64,000 nt of DNA from DATFFO01 sp963772815 (GTDB lineage: Bacteria; Actinomycetota; Acidimicrobiia; Spongiisociales; ZC4RG35), in contig CAVYYV010000007.1 of the NCBI GenBank assembly GCA_963772815.1, forward strand, positions 55,889 to 119,888, written 5' to 3'. Made by a program: the position numbers and the translations under genes. Below, piece after piece: positions 52,279 through 60,067 of this stretch. Numbering within the stretch: the first letter of the stretch is position 1; every line of letters starts with the position of its first letter. The notes under the pieces were generated by a model. It searched no databases, had not been told where the DNA came from, and saw only the letters and a program-made list of their open reading frames with translations.

Positions 52279-52915
52279 TACGACAACCCCTTCCCCGCCC
52301 GAGGTGAGACCACCCCGCCCCAGGCGCCCGTACGGGCCCATGGTGCTGGGAGCCATCCTGGTGGTGTCGGGAGGAATCTGGTTGCTGGACGCCTTGGACG
52401 CCTTCAGTATCCGGGCCTCGATTGTCCTCCCTGCGGTCCTGGCGGTGGTGGGTCTGGCGCTGATCGTGGGTTCCTTCGACGGGCCCCACAATGGCCTGGT
52501 CGTGTTCGGCGTGTTCCTGACCATCGCCGTCGTCGCAAGCGCCGTGGTCCCGTCGGGAGCTTTCGACGGCGGAATCGGGCAACGGGATTACGTTGTCACC
52601 AACCAGACCGACTTGGTGTCGAATTACGACGTGGCAATCGGAGACCTCACGCTCGATCTCAGTGACTTGACTCTGACCCATTCGGCCACGATCGAGGTCG
52701 CAGTCGGCACCGGGCAGATGCGAATCCAGCTGCCCCCTGATGTGCCCGTGAGCATCGATGCAGCCGTGGAGGCCGGCCAGGTCGATCTCCTGGGTGAGAC
52801 GGCCGACGGTCTGTCCGTTTCCCGTACGTACACGAGCCCCGGTTTCGCCGATGCAGCCGTCCGCCTGACCCTCGACCTGAACGTCGTGGCAGGGCAGATA
52901 GAGGTGAGGCAATGA
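52265..52915 (+). CDS. LiaF/toastrack-domain membrane protein
   Basis: 216 aa. Three N-terminal helices (MVLGAILVVSGGIWLLDAL; SIVLPAVLAVVGLALIVGS; LVVFGVFLTIAVVASAVV) are followed by a repetitive beta-strand domain (YDVAIGDLTLDLSDLTLTHSATIEVAVGTGQMRIQLPPDVPVSIDAAVEAGQVDLLG) of the toastrack type found in LiaF and bacterial adhesin-like envelope-stress proteins. It probably senses or reports on membrane stress with PspC. Confidence 0.82.
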   Translation: MNALDTTTPSPPEVRPPRPRRPYGPMVLGAILVVSGGIWLLDALDAFSIRASIVLPAVLAVVGLALIVGSFDGPHNGLVVFGVFLTIAVVASAVVPSGAFDGGIGQRDYVVTNQTDLVSNYDVAIGDLTLDLSDLTLTHSATIEVAVGTGQMRIQLPPDVPVSIDAAVEAGQVDLLGETADGLSVSRTYTSPGFADAAVRLTLDLNVVAGQIEVRQ

Positions 52916-53106
52916 AGCTACATGCAGGTACTTTGTTCGCCGGGGCGATCTTCCTCGCCATCGGCATCGCATTCATCTTCGAATCGCTCGGCGCGTGGTC
53001 CCTCCGAGTGAGCGACCTGCGCTACATCGGGCCATTGGCCTTGGTGGTGGCGGGCTTCGCAGTGGTGATCGGAACGGTCACCAGAGCAAACAGGGAAGGT
53101 CAGTAG
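52912..53106 (+). CDS. Small two-helix membrane protein (LiaI-like)
   Basis: 64 aa overlapping the toastrack gene (ATGA). Two hydrophobic helices (LFAGAIFLAIGIAFIFESLG; YIGPLALVVAGFAVVIGTV) are joined by a short loop, as in LiaI/DUF5668 proteins. It is the last gene of the PspC operon and converges with the flavodoxin gene, overlapping its end by 7 bases. Confidence 0.75.
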   Translation: MKLHAGTLFAGAIFLAIGIAFIFESLGAWSLRVSDLRYIGPLALVVAGFAVVIGTVTRANREGQ

Positions 53107-53624
53107 GGGATGGAGGGGATCGGGGGTGTGGAGATTTCCGTTTCCAGACGTTCCCCGATCTCCCTCGCCCATTCCGTTACGGCGTCCCAATCCCTGAAGT
53201 CACCCGAGGGTGACTGAAGAGCGGCCGCGATCGCCTTCTCGGCGAAGTCCAAAGTCGACCAATCGAGCTTCCCCATGAAGAGGCGATGAGACCGAGCAGC
53301 GGTGACATCCTTGATCTCGGCCACGTCGACCGGATCCCATCCGGGTTCGGGAGGTGTTCCCAGCGGCCCGCTCGAAAAGAGCCACACGGGCCCTTGCGCC
53401 AAGTCGGGGGCGAGTCGATCAACCAATTCCCGGGCGGGGCGCATCCATCGCCCGGCGTAGACGGCACTCCCCAGGATCACGGCGTCGAACGTGTCGACCG
53501 ATCCGACCTCCTCGGGCGTCTTGGTGGTGACGTCGAAGCCCTGGTTGCCCAGGACCTCGGCGATCGTATCTCCGATTTCCGATGTGGCACCGTGCTTGGA
53601 AGCTGTTGCGATCAGGACTCTCAT
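53100..53624 (-). CDS. Flavodoxin-domain protein (HemG-like)
   Basis: 174 aa from ATG 53624, with GGAG at -9. The flavodoxin FMN loop is VLIATASKHGATSEIGDTIAEVL; VILGSAVYAGRWMRPARELVDRL and VWLFSSGPLG are typical of the menaquinone-dependent protoporphyrinogen oxidase-like group. It may support anaerobic haem synthesis or act as an electron carrier, either of which fits a low-oxygen gene block; no DevR box is evident before it. Confidence 0.82.
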   Translation of the reverse strand: MRVLIATASKHGATSEIGDTIAEVLGNQGFDVTTKTPEEVGSVDTFDAVILGSAVYAGRWMRPARELVDRLAPDLAQGPVWLFSSGPLGTPPEPGWDPVDVAEIKDVTAARSHRLFMGKLDWSTLDFAEKAIAAALQSPSGDFRDWDAVTEWAREIGERLETEISTPPIPSIPY

Positions 53625-53653
53625 CGGGACTCCAGGATGTAGAGAGGCGGAAG

Positions 53654-53686
53654 GGATCGGCCCCGGCATTACGCCGGGGCCGATCC
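53654..53686 (-). terminator. Strong hairpin terminator after hsp20
   Basis: Perfect 14-bp stem GGATCGGCCCCGGC-ATTAC-GCCGGGGCCGATCC, between the hsp20 stop and the flavodoxin start, both on the minus strand. No T-run follows. Confidence 0.65.
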
Positions 53687-53714
53687 AGCGGACGACATGC
53701 CGGCTCGAGGGAGC

Positions 53715-54152
53715 TCAGCCGGTTGCCTTGACCGGAATGGACTTGAGGGTGGGCTCCGAAACCTCGGGAATCGGAACGGTCACGGTGAGCACACCTTTGT
53801 CGTAGGTGGCGGTGACGGTGTCGGGGTCGACTCCGTCGGGGAGGACGATCCTACGTCCGAAGCTGCCGTAGTGGCGCTCCTTGATGTAGTGGTTCTCCTC
53901 GTCCACCTCACGCTCATCGTGCTTCTCGCCCTTGATGGTGAGAACGTCATCCTCAACTGTCACATCGACGTTCTTGTCGATGTCGATGCCGGGGATCTCG
54001 ACCGTCACCACCAGCTTGTCCTCCTCACGGTGCATGTCCGTCCTAAGACGGAACTGGGGGTGCTCGCCTGGCTCTGACGGCCAGTAACGGTCCACCATCG
54101 CCCGAAAGTCACGCTCCAGGTCCAGGAGCGGCGTCCACAGCTTGGTCTCCAT
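53715..54152 (-). CDS. Hsp20/alpha-crystallin small heat-shock protein
   Basis: 145 aa. The alpha-crystallin domain covers residues ~38-130 (RLRTDMHREEDKLVVTVEIPGIDIDKNVDVTVEDDVLTIKGEK, then ERHYGSFGRRIVLPDGVDPDTVTATYDKGVLTVTVPIPE), with the GVLTVTVP motif and a C-terminal IPV anchor. It is an ATP-independent holdase. HspX/Acr, a DosR-regulon hallmark, belongs to this family. A DevR box lies 77 bases upstream. Confidence 0.94.
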   Translation of the reverse strand: METKLWTPLLDLERDFRAMVDRYWPSEPGEHPQFRLRTDMHREEDKLVVTVEIPGIDIDKNVDVTVEDDVLTIKGEKHDEREVDEENHYIKERHYGSFGRRIVLPDGVDPDTVTATYDKGVLTVTVPIPEVSEPTLKSIPVKATG

Positions 54153-54229
54153 TTCGCCTCCTTTCCATGTCGACCTCCCCGCAGACAGGGGCTAGTCAAA
54201 TTCTCGGACCTGAGAGGAGGCGGCGACCA

Positions 54230-54243
54230 GGGCCGAAAGTCCA
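54230..54243 (-). promoter_or_regulatory. DevR/DosR box 10, hsp20
   Basis: GGGCCGAAAGTCCA has one mismatch (last base). It lies 77 bases upstream of the hsp20 ATG. Confidence 0.7.
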
Positions 54244-54302
54244 GATGACGGGTCTCTGTGAACGTCTTCGGGGTGCCCGGCCGTATTTGCGTTCACAGAG
54301 TG

Positions 54303-55679
54303 TCAGCCGGCCAGGCCAGCACGCACCAAGAACGTGGCCATTTCGGCGCGGGTCACGGGTTGGGTCGGGCAGTAGAGGGTGTTGTCGGGCGGGTTGCAGC
54401 CCTTGGTTATCCCGGCCGCTTCGAGAGCTCCGATGTCTCGAGCGAAGACGCTGGCGGTGGCATCGATGAATGACGGTGAAGCCGGCGCCAGGTCGAGCGC
54501 TCGGGTCAGGAAGGCAGCCATCTGGCCTCTGGTGACAGGATCTGTGGGGCAGTAGAGGGTGTTGTCGGGCGGGTTGCAGCCCTTCGTCACGCCTGCCAGG
54601 GCCAGGGCAGAGATGTCGTCCTTGAAGACCGATTCCAGGGTGTCGGCGAAGGATTGTCTACCCGGGTCCAGATGCAACGCACGATCCAGGAAGGCGGCCA
54701 TTTGGCCCCTGGTCACCGGATCTTCCGGGCAGTACAGCGTGTTGTCGGGCGGGTTGCAGCCTTTGGTAATTCCCGCCGCTACCAGCTTCTCGATGTTCGC
54801 CTGGTGTATCGAGTTGTCATCGTCGGCGAATGTCCCCTCCGGGGGCGGCGGTGTGTCATCGCATCCGATCCGGGTTGGTGCCAGAGCCAGAGAGTCGAAG
54901 TCGATGTGGTCCTCACTCACGGACGTGTCGCCCCCGTAGTAGACGTCGAACCAGAAGCTGTCGATGTTCAGGTAATCCTCGTTCGCCCGACGGAAGGCTA
55001 TCGCGGACTTGTCGAACGCCAGCCGTCCGTCCACCCAGCCCTGGAGGAGACCGTCGTGCTGACCGGGTGTGTTCAGGTCGATGCGGCCCTCGACGCAATA
55101 CCACTTGCCATGATCCAACAGTGCCACATTTGGGTCCCAGTCCCAGATGTCTCCCCGGTTGGACGGAGAGTCCAGGTTGTAGACGTAGAACCCGAGCAGG
55201 GTCTTGTCGTCCGGGCCGTTGGGATCGGGGTCTGCCAGACCCTGATAACGGCGGGAGAACATCATCCTGGCCGACCAGCACGGCACGGAGGGAGTGGAGG
55301 GGCGGTTGCCCAGGCAGTTGTACGTGTACAGGTTGGACGGTCCGGGCAACTTCCCACGGTTTCGGGGCTGGATGTAGAAGCCGTCTTCGAACTTGATCCA
55401 GTACCGCCAGTAGAGCTCTTGGGGATCGGCCAGCCCGTGCTGGGAGAACTCCCAGTGGCCCGACGATCCCCAGTGCCCACCCACGGGGATGTTGGAGCGA
55501 GCTCCCGGGCCTTGATGGCCGTCGGCCAGTGGGGTCATGTCGGCCACCACCCGATTGAATATGCGGGGACCGCCGTTGAAGTCCTCGTCCAACCAGTGGT
55601 CGTTGGCAGCTTGGGCAGCCCCCGCCCACGGGAGCAACCACACCACGAGGATGAAAGCGGTCAGTAGGCGCTTGAGCAT
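54303..55679 (-). CDS. Secreted polysaccharide-lyase-like protein with three SLH repeats
   Basis: 458 aa from ATG 55679. A signal peptide (LLTAFILVVWLLPWAGAAQA) precedes a ~250-residue beta-jelly-roll domain (WLDEDFNGGPRIFNRVV, ELYWRYWIKFEDGFYIQP, YCVEGRIDLNTPGQHDGLLQGWVDGRLAFDK) that resembles PL14/alginate-lyase-type lectin-like folds. Three C-terminal S-layer-homology repeats follow, each with the block AGITKGCNPPDNTLYCP and VTRGQMAAFL. The repeats anchor it to the cell wall. The three copies are nearly identical in DNA as well (shared GTTGTCGGGCGGGTTGCAGC). The enzymatic assignment is tentative. Confidence 0.8.
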   Translation of the reverse strand: MLKRLLTAFILVVWLLPWAGAAQAANDHWLDEDFNGGPRIFNRVVADMTPLADGHQGPGARSNIPVGGHWGSSGHWEFSQHGLADPQELYWRYWIKFEDGFYIQPRNRGKLPGPSNLYTYNCLGNRPSTPSVPCWSARMMFSRRYQGLADPDPNGPDDKTLLGFYVYNLDSPSNRGDIWDWDPNVALLDHGKWYCVEGRIDLNTPGQHDGLLQGWVDGRLAFDKSAIAFRRANEDYLNIDSFWFDVYYGGDTSVSEDHIDFDSLALAPTRIGCDDTPPPPEGTFADDDNSIHQANIEKLVAAGITKGCNPPDNTLYCPEDPVTRGQMAAFLDRALHLDPGRQSFADTLESVFKDDISALALAGVTKGCNPPDNTLYCPTDPVTRGQMAAFLTRALDLAPASPSFIDATASVFARDIGALEAAGITKGCNPPDNTLYCPTQPVTRAEMATFLVRAGLAG

Positions 55680-55759
55680 CGGTCCTGCCCTAATCGGTCG
55701 ATGAGGCTTCCGGCTTGAAGCCGATAAGGTTGGTTCCACTCAGACAACGAAAGGACCTC

Positions 55760-56074
55760 ATGGCGGACGAAACCCAGCTCATGGTCTGGATCGACCAGGA
55801 CCTGTGCACCGGTGATGGCATCTGCTCAGAGATCTGTCCGGACGTCTTCGAACCCCGCGACGACGGGTTGTGGGTCGTCAAGGAGGAGGAGAGTACCTTT
55901 GGCCGCCGAGTTATCTTCGACGGCCTGGATGGTGCCAATTCTGGCCCCGATGGAGCGCGGGGTCTGGCCCGCATCCCCGACGATCAGATGGACCTGGCCA
56001 TCGAGTCGGCCGAAGAGTGTCCCGGCGAGTGCATCATGATCCAGCCCTATCAGGCAGACCTCGTCCACAGCTGA
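55760..56074 (+). CDS. Ferredoxin, [3Fe-4S]/[4Fe-4S] type
   Basis: 104 aa from ATG 55760. Cluster ligands are in DLCTGDGICSEICPDVFE and, after an insert of about 60 residues, EECPGECIMI. The Asp/Gly in place of the second Cys of a 4Fe motif (CTGDG) suggests a [3Fe-4S] centre, as in cytochrome P450 and other electron-transfer ferredoxins. The long insert between the motifs is a feature of actinobacterial members. It lies before HMG-CoA lyase-like and acyl-CoA dehydrogenase genes on the same strand. Confidence 0.9.
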   Translation: MADETQLMVWIDQDLCTGDGICSEICPDVFEPRDDGLWVVKEEESTFGRRVIFDGLDGANSGPDGARGLARIPDDQMDLAIESAEECPGECIMIQPYQADLVHS

Positions 56075-56107
56075 TTTAGCCCCGGCCGGGGCCATTATCC
56101 TCACCGG

Positions 56108-57019
56108 GTGGTCACTTTTCCCGACCAGGTAATTCTCACCGAGTCGGCTCCGCGCGACGGTCTGCAGTCTCTGGGTGCCTTCGTGTCCACGGAGGCGAAG
56201 ATCGGCCTGATCGACGATCTTGCCGCGGCAGGCGTGGTCAGCTTCGATGCGGTCAGCTTCGTGAGTCCGGCCGCCGTGCCGCAGATGGCCGACGGCTCGG
56301 AAGTCATCGCCGGAGTGGCACGCAGCGGGATATTCCTCAATGGGCTGGTGCCAAACCTCCGTGGTCTCGAAGCGGCGGTGGCGGCGGAGATCGACGGGAT
56401 AGGACTGCTGACGGCGGCCTCTGACTCTTTCAGCCTGGCCAATGTCAACGCCACCGTCGATCAGTCCATGGAGCGGATTCGAGCCATCCTGGACCGGAAG
56501 CCGTCCACGATGAGCGCCCGAGCCTACGTGTCGACTGTCACACACTGTCCCTACGAAGGCCGCACCGATCCCGGGCACGTGGTCAACCTGGTCGAGAAGC
56601 TTTTCGAATGGGGATGCGACGAGGTCTTTCTCGGGGAGACCGTAGGCATGGGGACGGTGGGTGACGTCGAGCGGGTCCTGGAGCGGGTGCTCCCCGCAGC
56701 CCCCGTGGACCGTTTGGGGGTGCACTTCCACGACACGTACGGCCAGGCCCTCGCCAACGTCGTCTTCTCACTCCAGGCGGGGATATTTCGCCTCGATTCG
56801 TCCGCAGGCGGATTGGGGGGATGCCCATACGCGCCGGGAGCCGCGGGAAACGTGGCGACCGAGGACGTGCTCTGGCTTCTCGACGGCATGGGGGTCACTC
56901 ACGGGATCGACAAGAGGGCGGTGGCTCGGGTGGCGTTCGATTTCTGCCAGAGGCAGCATCTCACCCATCGAAGTAAAGCTGGTCGCGCCATGTTGGCTGC
57001 CGCCGGGGCGCAGGGATGA
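56108..57019 (+). CDS. Hydroxymethylglutaryl-CoA lyase-like enzyme
   Basis: 303 aa from GTG 56108. TIM-barrel lyase with the metal/catalytic motif LTESAPRDGLQSLGAFVSTEAKI, SFVSPAAVPQMADG, GVHFHDTYGQALANVVFSL-type metal ligands (HFHDTYGQ) and the glycine-rich Cys loop GGLGGCPYAPGAAGNVATEDV. It cleaves HMG-CoA or a related 3-hydroxyacyl-CoA in leucine or related catabolism. Its stop overlaps the acyl-CoA dehydrogenase start, so the two form one pathway unit. Confidence 0.9.
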   Translation: MVTFPDQVILTESAPRDGLQSLGAFVSTEAKIGLIDDLAAAGVVSFDAVSFVSPAAVPQMADGSEVIAGVARSGIFLNGLVPNLRGLEAAVAAEIDGIGLLTAASDSFSLANVNATVDQSMERIRAILDRKPSTMSARAYVSTVTHCPYEGRTDPGHVVNLVEKLFEWGCDEVFLGETVGMGTVGDVERVLERVLPAAPVDRLGVHFHDTYGQALANVVFSLQAGIFRLDSSAGGLGGCPYAPGAAGNVATEDVLWLLDGMGVTHGIDKRAVARVAFDFCQRQHLTHRSKAGRAMLAAAGAQG

Positions 57020-58155
57020 GCCCATATGTCGACCAAGACCTGCGGGCCATCGCCGCCCAAATTGCCGAGTACGTGGAGCGTGAGATCGTTCCACAGGCTG
57101 ATGCCTGGGAGGAACAGGGCCACGTGCCGAGGGCGGTGTTGGTGCAGATGGGAAAGATCGGCTTCTTTGGGCTGAGAGCACCGGAGGCTCATGGAGGCAT
57201 AGGCCAGGGGGCGCTCACTTCGGTGGTATTCGCCGAACAACTGGGAAGATCTACCTATGGGGGATTCACGATCACAGTGCTGGCACATACAGATCTGGCC
57301 ATGCCTTACCTGATCAAATTCGGATCCGAGGAGCTGAAGGGGCGTTACCTGGGCCCCATGGTGGCTGGGGAGATGATTGCCGGCATAGCCGTCACCGAAC
57401 CGGATGCAGGTTCGGACGTGGCGGCGATACGGACGTCGGCGCGCCGGGACGGTGACGGCTACGTGCTCAACGGAACCAAGACCTTCATCACCAACGGCGT
57501 CAAGGGCGACCTGGTGCTGGTGGCGGCCAAGACCAACCCGGATGTCAAGGGCTCGCGTGGCATCTCGATGTTCGTCGTGGAGGCGGGCACGGACGGGTTC
57601 GCAGTGGCCAAGAAGCTGGACAAGATGGGCTGGCGGTCGTCGGACACCGCCGAGTTGGTGTTCGAGGACTGCTTTGTGCCGGCGTCGAACCTGATCGGCG
57701 AGGAGGACCAGGCTTTCTACTACATCATGGAGAACTTCCAGAACGAGAGGCTGGTGTTGGCCGGTCAATCGTTGGGCGAGGCGCAGCGGGCGGTTGAGAT
57801 CACGGTGGAGCACTTGCGCTCCCGGCGAGCGTTCGGTTCTACGCTGTGGCATAAGCAAGCCATTCGCCAGCGCATGGCCATGGACCAGGCACGGATCGAT
57901 GCCGCTCGCCAGTTCACCTACCACGCTGCGTGGCTCGAGGAGAGGGGCGAGGAGCCCGTTCGCATGGTCTCCGAAGTCAAGGCTCTCGTGGGCGAGCTGG
58001 TCAACGAGGTTCTCTATGACTGCGTGCAGTTCCACGGGGGGATGGGCTTGATCGCCGAGACGGCGGTAGAGCGCCTCTACCGGGATGCCCGGGTGCAATC
58101 GATCGGCGGTGGAGCGACGGAAGTGATGCTGGAAGAGGTCGCCAAGCGTCTCTGA
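57016..58155 (+). CDS. Acyl-CoA dehydrogenase
   Basis: 379 aa flavoprotein. Features: GFFGLRAPEAHGGIGQGALTSVVFAEQLGR, the flavin/substrate motif IAVTEPDAGSDVAAIRTSA, TFITNGVKGDLVLVAAKT, RRAFGSTLWHKQAIRQRMAMDQARID, and the C-terminal HGGMGLIAETAVERLYRDARVQSIGGGATEVMLEEVAKRL. It oxidises a short or branched acyl-CoA, passing electrons to ETF. Overlap with the HMG-CoA lyase-like gene points to leucine/isovalerate-type catabolism. Confidence 0.92.
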   Translation: MSPYVDQDLRAIAAQIAEYVEREIVPQADAWEEQGHVPRAVLVQMGKIGFFGLRAPEAHGGIGQGALTSVVFAEQLGRSTYGGFTITVLAHTDLAMPYLIKFGSEELKGRYLGPMVAGEMIAGIAVTEPDAGSDVAAIRTSARRDGDGYVLNGTKTFITNGVKGDLVLVAAKTNPDVKGSRGISMFVVEAGTDGFAVAKKLDKMGWRSSDTAELVFEDCFVPASNLIGEEDQAFYYIMENFQNERLVLAGQSLGEAQRAVEITVEHLRSRRAFGSTLWHKQAIRQRMAMDQARIDAARQFTYHAAWLEERGEEPVRMVSEVKALVGELVNEVLYDCVQFHGGMGLIAETAVERLYRDARVQSIGGGATEVMLEEVAKRL

Positions 58156-58167
58156 GGCAGTGCTGGG

Positions 58168-58599
58168 CTACCAGGCGTCCGAGTCTGATGCGACCCGGGC
58201 AACGGCCCGGTCAGCAGCTTCGATCTCGTCCTGCTCCAGCGGGTGCCAACCCAAGTCCAGGGCGCTCCACATCACTTTGGCACGCGGATACAGGAGAATT
58301 GGTACGATCAGGTTGGCTCCCACTGTCACGCCCATCAGCCAGTTCCAGGGCACGTCGGGCTGGGTGACGATCATTCCGCCGACCAGCAGGACCAGGAACA
58401 ACCCGAAGGTAACCGTCGTGATCACGATCATCGCACCGACCCAGTAACCGGGCTCGCGTTCGAAGAGGATGCCGCACGATGGGCATCGCTCGTGGAGGTC
58501 GAAGAAGGTGGCGAATATGCCTTTCCCACCACAGCGGGGACAACGAAGCCGCACGGCCCGACTCAGCAGCTGCCGGCTGGAGGCAGAAGGATCGCGCAT
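58168..58599 (-). CDS. DUF983-family zinc-ribbon membrane protein
   Basis: 143 aa. The N-terminal zinc ribbon is RCPRCGGKGIFATFFDLHERCPSCGILFEREPGYWVGAM, the DUF983 signature. Two transmembrane helices follow (MIVITTVTFGLFLVLLVGGMIV; WLMGVTVGANLIVPILLY), then a soluble C-terminus. The function is unknown; members are small integral proteins widespread in actinobacteria and proteobacteria. It converges with the acyl-CoA dehydrogenase and is divergent from pdxH. Confidence 0.88.
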   Translation of the reverse strand: MRDPSASSRQLLSRAVRLRCPRCGGKGIFATFFDLHERCPSCGILFEREPGYWVGAMIVITTVTFGLFLVLLVGGMIVTQPDVPWNWLMGVTVGANLIVPILLYPRAKVMWSALDLGWHPLEQDEIEAADRAVARVASDSDAW

Positions 58600-58646
58600 G
58601 TCGGGAAGGCTACGCAGCCCGGCCGCGCTCTCCTAACCTCGTCCGG

Positions 58647-59291
58647 GTGGATCCCGAGGAGATCGCCTCGCTGCGCACCGACTACCAGACCGCCGGCCTG
58701 AGCCGCTCGGGTCTGGCGGACGATCCCTACCGTCAGTTCGAGCATTGGTTCGAAGACGCCTTGGCGGCCGGCGTCGATCAGCCCAATGCCTTCGTCCTGG
58801 CAACCGCGACCGACGATGGAACTCCCTCGGCCCGAGCCGTGTTGATGAAGGACATGTCGGATGACGGCCTCGTCTTCTACACGAATCGGGACAGTCGCAA
58901 AGGTCAGGAGCTGGCCGCCAACCCGAGGGCTGCTGCGTGTTTCGTCTGGCTGCCGCTGCACCGCCAGGTTCGGATTGAAGGTGTGGTCGGAGCGGTCGAC
59001 GATAAGAGTTCTGATCGGTACTTCCGGTCCCGTCCACTCGGCGCCAGGCTGGCTGCCGCCGCATCACCTCAGTCGCAGGTCGTGCCCGACAGGTCAGCGC
59101 TCGATCGCGCCTATGCGGAATTGGAGGAGCGTTACCCCGACGGGGACGTCCCCCGTCCGCCGCGCTGGGGCGGATATGCCATAGTCCCGTCGATGTTCGA
59201 GTTCTGGCAAGGTCGAGCAAACAGGTTTCACGATCGTTTTCGCTACTCGCGCCAAGGAGACAGATGGCTGATAGAGAGGTTGGCCCCATGA
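58647..59291 (+). CDS. pdxH: Pyridoxamine 5'-phosphate oxidase
   Basis: 214 aa from GTG 58647. It oxidises pyridoxine or pyridoxamine phosphate to PLP with FMN. Motifs: LRTDYQTAGLSRSGLADDPYRQFEHWF, NAFVLATATDDGTPSARAVLMK, FYTNRDSRKGQELAANPRAAACFVWLPLHRQVRIEG, and the C-terminal signature FEFWQGRANRFHDRFRYSR, then WLIERLAP. A longer frame upstream is spurious, since it would cover the DUF983 promoter. Confidence 0.95.
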   Translation: MDPEEIASLRTDYQTAGLSRSGLADDPYRQFEHWFEDALAAGVDQPNAFVLATATDDGTPSARAVLMKDMSDDGLVFYTNRDSRKGQELAANPRAAACFVWLPLHRQVRIEGVVGAVDDKSSDRYFRSRPLGARLAAAASPQSQVVPDRSALDRAYAELEERYPDGDVPRPPRWGGYAIVPSMFEFWQGRANRFHDRFRYSRQGDRWLIERLAP

Positions 59292-59307
59292 ACGTGCGGA
59301 GCCTTCG

Positions 59308-60042
59308 GTGCGCCTGACGGTCCTCGGGTCGGCCGGAACCTACCCTGTCGCCGGACGGCCCAGTTCCGGCTATCTGATCGAGGAGGGAGAAACCAGGGTC
59401 TGGTGCGATGCGGGGCCCGGCACGATGGTGGCCCTACCCGTTGGGCTCGATACGATCGACGCGGTCTTCGTCTCCCATGGCCACCCCGATCATTGCCTGG
59501 ACGTCGTGATCGCCACGCATGTCCTGGCGTTCGGCCCATCCAGACGCTCCGGAGTCCCTCTGTACGGGCCGGCCGCTGCCCTGGAGACCGTGACGAACTA
59601 CGTTGATGGGGGAGGAGTGGAGAGGGTCTTCGACCCGATTCCTCTCGATGATGGCGCCCGCCTGCAGGTCGGATCCCTGAAGCTGGTCGTCGCCGATGCC
59701 GACCACTCGGTTCCGACGTTGGCGTCGCGGTGGGAGTCGGCGTCCCGTTCCCTGACCTACTCGGGCGACACAGGCCCGGCAGGGGACTGGATGCACCTGG
59801 TTCGGGACACGGACCTGTTTCTGTGCGAGGCCAGCTACCAGGGCGAGCCGGGAGTGGCGGAGTACCCGCATCACCTGACGGCCCGGGAGGCGGGTCGGAT
59901 CGCCCGCAGCGAGGGTGCCCGAGCGCTGATGCTCACCCACATCCCGCCCCATCTCGACCCGGCCAGGTCCGTGATCGAAGCCGAGGAGACCTACGGGCGG
60001 GCAGTGGCCTTGGCGGTGCCGGGCGCGTCGACCACCCTGTGA
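59308..60042 (+). CDS. MBL-fold metallohydrolase (RNase Z-like)
   Basis: 244 aa from GTG 59308. It starts MRLTVLGSAGTYPVAGRPSSGYLIEEG. The metal-binding motif is VFVSHGHPDHCLDVVIA, with further ligands in LTYSGDTGPA and MLTHIPPHLDP. This group includes RNase Z-like and arylsulfatase-like hydrolases encoded next to rph in many actinobacteria. The substrate is unknown. Confidence 0.88.
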   Translation: MRLTVLGSAGTYPVAGRPSSGYLIEEGETRVWCDAGPGTMVALPVGLDTIDAVFVSHGHPDHCLDVVIATHVLAFGPSRRSGVPLYGPAAALETVTNYVDGGGVERVFDPIPLDDGARLQVGSLKLVVADADHSVPTLASRWESASRSLTYSGDTGPAGDWMHLVRDTDLFLCEASYQGEPGVAEYPHHLTAREAGRIARSEGARALMLTHIPPHLDPARSVIEAEETYGRAVALAVPGASTTL

Positions 60043-60067
60043 CCCACACCCGATTCTGGAGAAGACC

